This document shows, in pieces, positions 32,995 to 33,212 of a DNA stretch of 33,212 bases (within the stretch, counting starts at the first letter, position 1; every line of letters starts with the position of its first letter). Where the stretch lies: the NCBI GenBank assembly GCA_016783105.1, contig JADHXF010000012.1:1-33212 (forward strand), in the 5' to 3' direction. Source of the DNA: Dehalococcoidales bacterium (GTDB lineage Bacteria > Chloroflexota > Dehalococcoidia > Dehalococcoidales > RBG-16-60-22). Made by a program: the position numbers and the translations under genes. The notes under the pieces are model-generated. The model had not been told where the DNA came from, made no database searches, and saw nothing but the letters and a program-made list of their open reading frames with translations.

Positions 32995-33212
32995 CTAGAA
33001 ATCTTTATAAGCCTCATGCCTTTGCAGCCACGCCTTAATCTCATCAAGGGTGATTTTTTTCCCCTGCTCCGAATTATTGTGTTTCATGTCAGTGACCACG
33101 TTCTCTCCAGGCATAAAAAGCCTCTCGTGCATTTTTTCACCCTGACGTCGCCCGACTTCTTTGACCATTGTTTTTTCATTTCCATATAACTCAATAAAAG
33201 CATGAGCCAAAT
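32995..33212 (-). CDS. Nucleotide-sugar dehydratase (CapD/FlaA1-like), C-terminal end (partial)
   Basis: About 72 codons up to the window's right edge. The segment EVGRRQGEKMHERLFMPGE matches the end of UDP-GlcNAc 4,6-dehydratases and related polysaccharide-biosynthesis SDRs, whose usual form is GxRPGEKxHE. The rest of the gene, including its NAD site, lies outside. In-frame ATG at 33210 is an internal methionine, not a likely start. Ends 16 bases before the FemAB ATG on the same strand, so it heads the visible part of the glycan operon and could make the keto-sugar used by the aminotransferase. Confidence 0.75.
   Translation of the reverse strand, partial: LAHAFIELYGNEKTMVKEVGRRQGEKMHERLFMPGENVVTDMKHNNSEQGKKITLDEIKAWLQRHEAYKDF

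Noticed and set aside
1..33212. tRNA genes, CRISPR arrays and insertion sequences.
   Set aside because: No T-loop-like motifs in intergenic DNA, no regularly spaced repeats and no transposase-like frame were seen.

Overview
The window looks like a piece of an anaerobic bacterial chromosome, most probably a Dehalococcoidia-like member of the Chloroflexota. That assignment is an inference from gene content and style: GC near one half, frequent TTG/GTG starts, and many O2/NO/peroxide-defence genes of the anaerobe type (flavodiiron protein, several ferritin-like/rubrerythrin relatives, a hemerythrin-like protein). No rRNA, tRNA, CRISPR array or complete insertion sequence was seen. No stretch longer than about 300 bases lacks a gene or gene remnant.

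Layout. (1) 1-2416, minus strand: 5' part of aspS and a two-gene E1 alpha/beta 2-oxoacid dehydrogenase unit, divergent from an MFS transporter (2627-3853). (2) 3863-6920, minus: a tight sulfur-trafficking operon (hemerythrin-like, cysteine desulfurase-like, IscU, double zinc ribbon, DsrE, TusA). The desulfurase homologue lacks the PLP lysine and several other PLP-anchoring residues. (3) 7024-12411: a small membrane protein divergent from a CopA P-type ATPase with a C-terminal YHS domain, a BASS-like transporter, and a convergent pair of AhpF-type thioredoxin reductase and glutaredoxin. (4) 12596-18065, plus: rubrerythrin-like protein, flavodiiron protein, a tandem ferritin-like protein, two more ferritin-like proteins around a CoA-binding protein, then an HtrA-type protease. 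(5) 18223-22261, plus: a UDP-sugar operon (nucleotidyltransferase, epimerase, UDP-glucose dehydrogenase, UDP-xylose synthase type). (6) 22278-33212, minus: a glycan-assembly locus with five glycosyltransferases, a methyltransferase, a PLP aminotransferase, two deacetylases, FemAB and a dehydratase end. Its left part is visibly decaying, with a truncated glycosyltransferase, an asparagine synthase reduced to its two ends, and a deacetylase with one in-frame stop.

How it may fit together. Two CRP-type palindromes (TATGA/TGTGA-N6-TCACA/TCATA) lie in the two divergent intergenic regions that flank the metal/redox block. Three of the four facing -10 boxes lie exactly the same distance from a palindrome centre, the geometry of class II CRP/FNR activation. 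This suggests one regulator controls the copper pump, the membrane protein, the thiol relay and the rubrerythrin/flavodiiron operon. The UDP-sugar operon has its own candidate promoter covered by two interleaved inverted repeats, and probably feeds precursors to the adjoining glycan locus.
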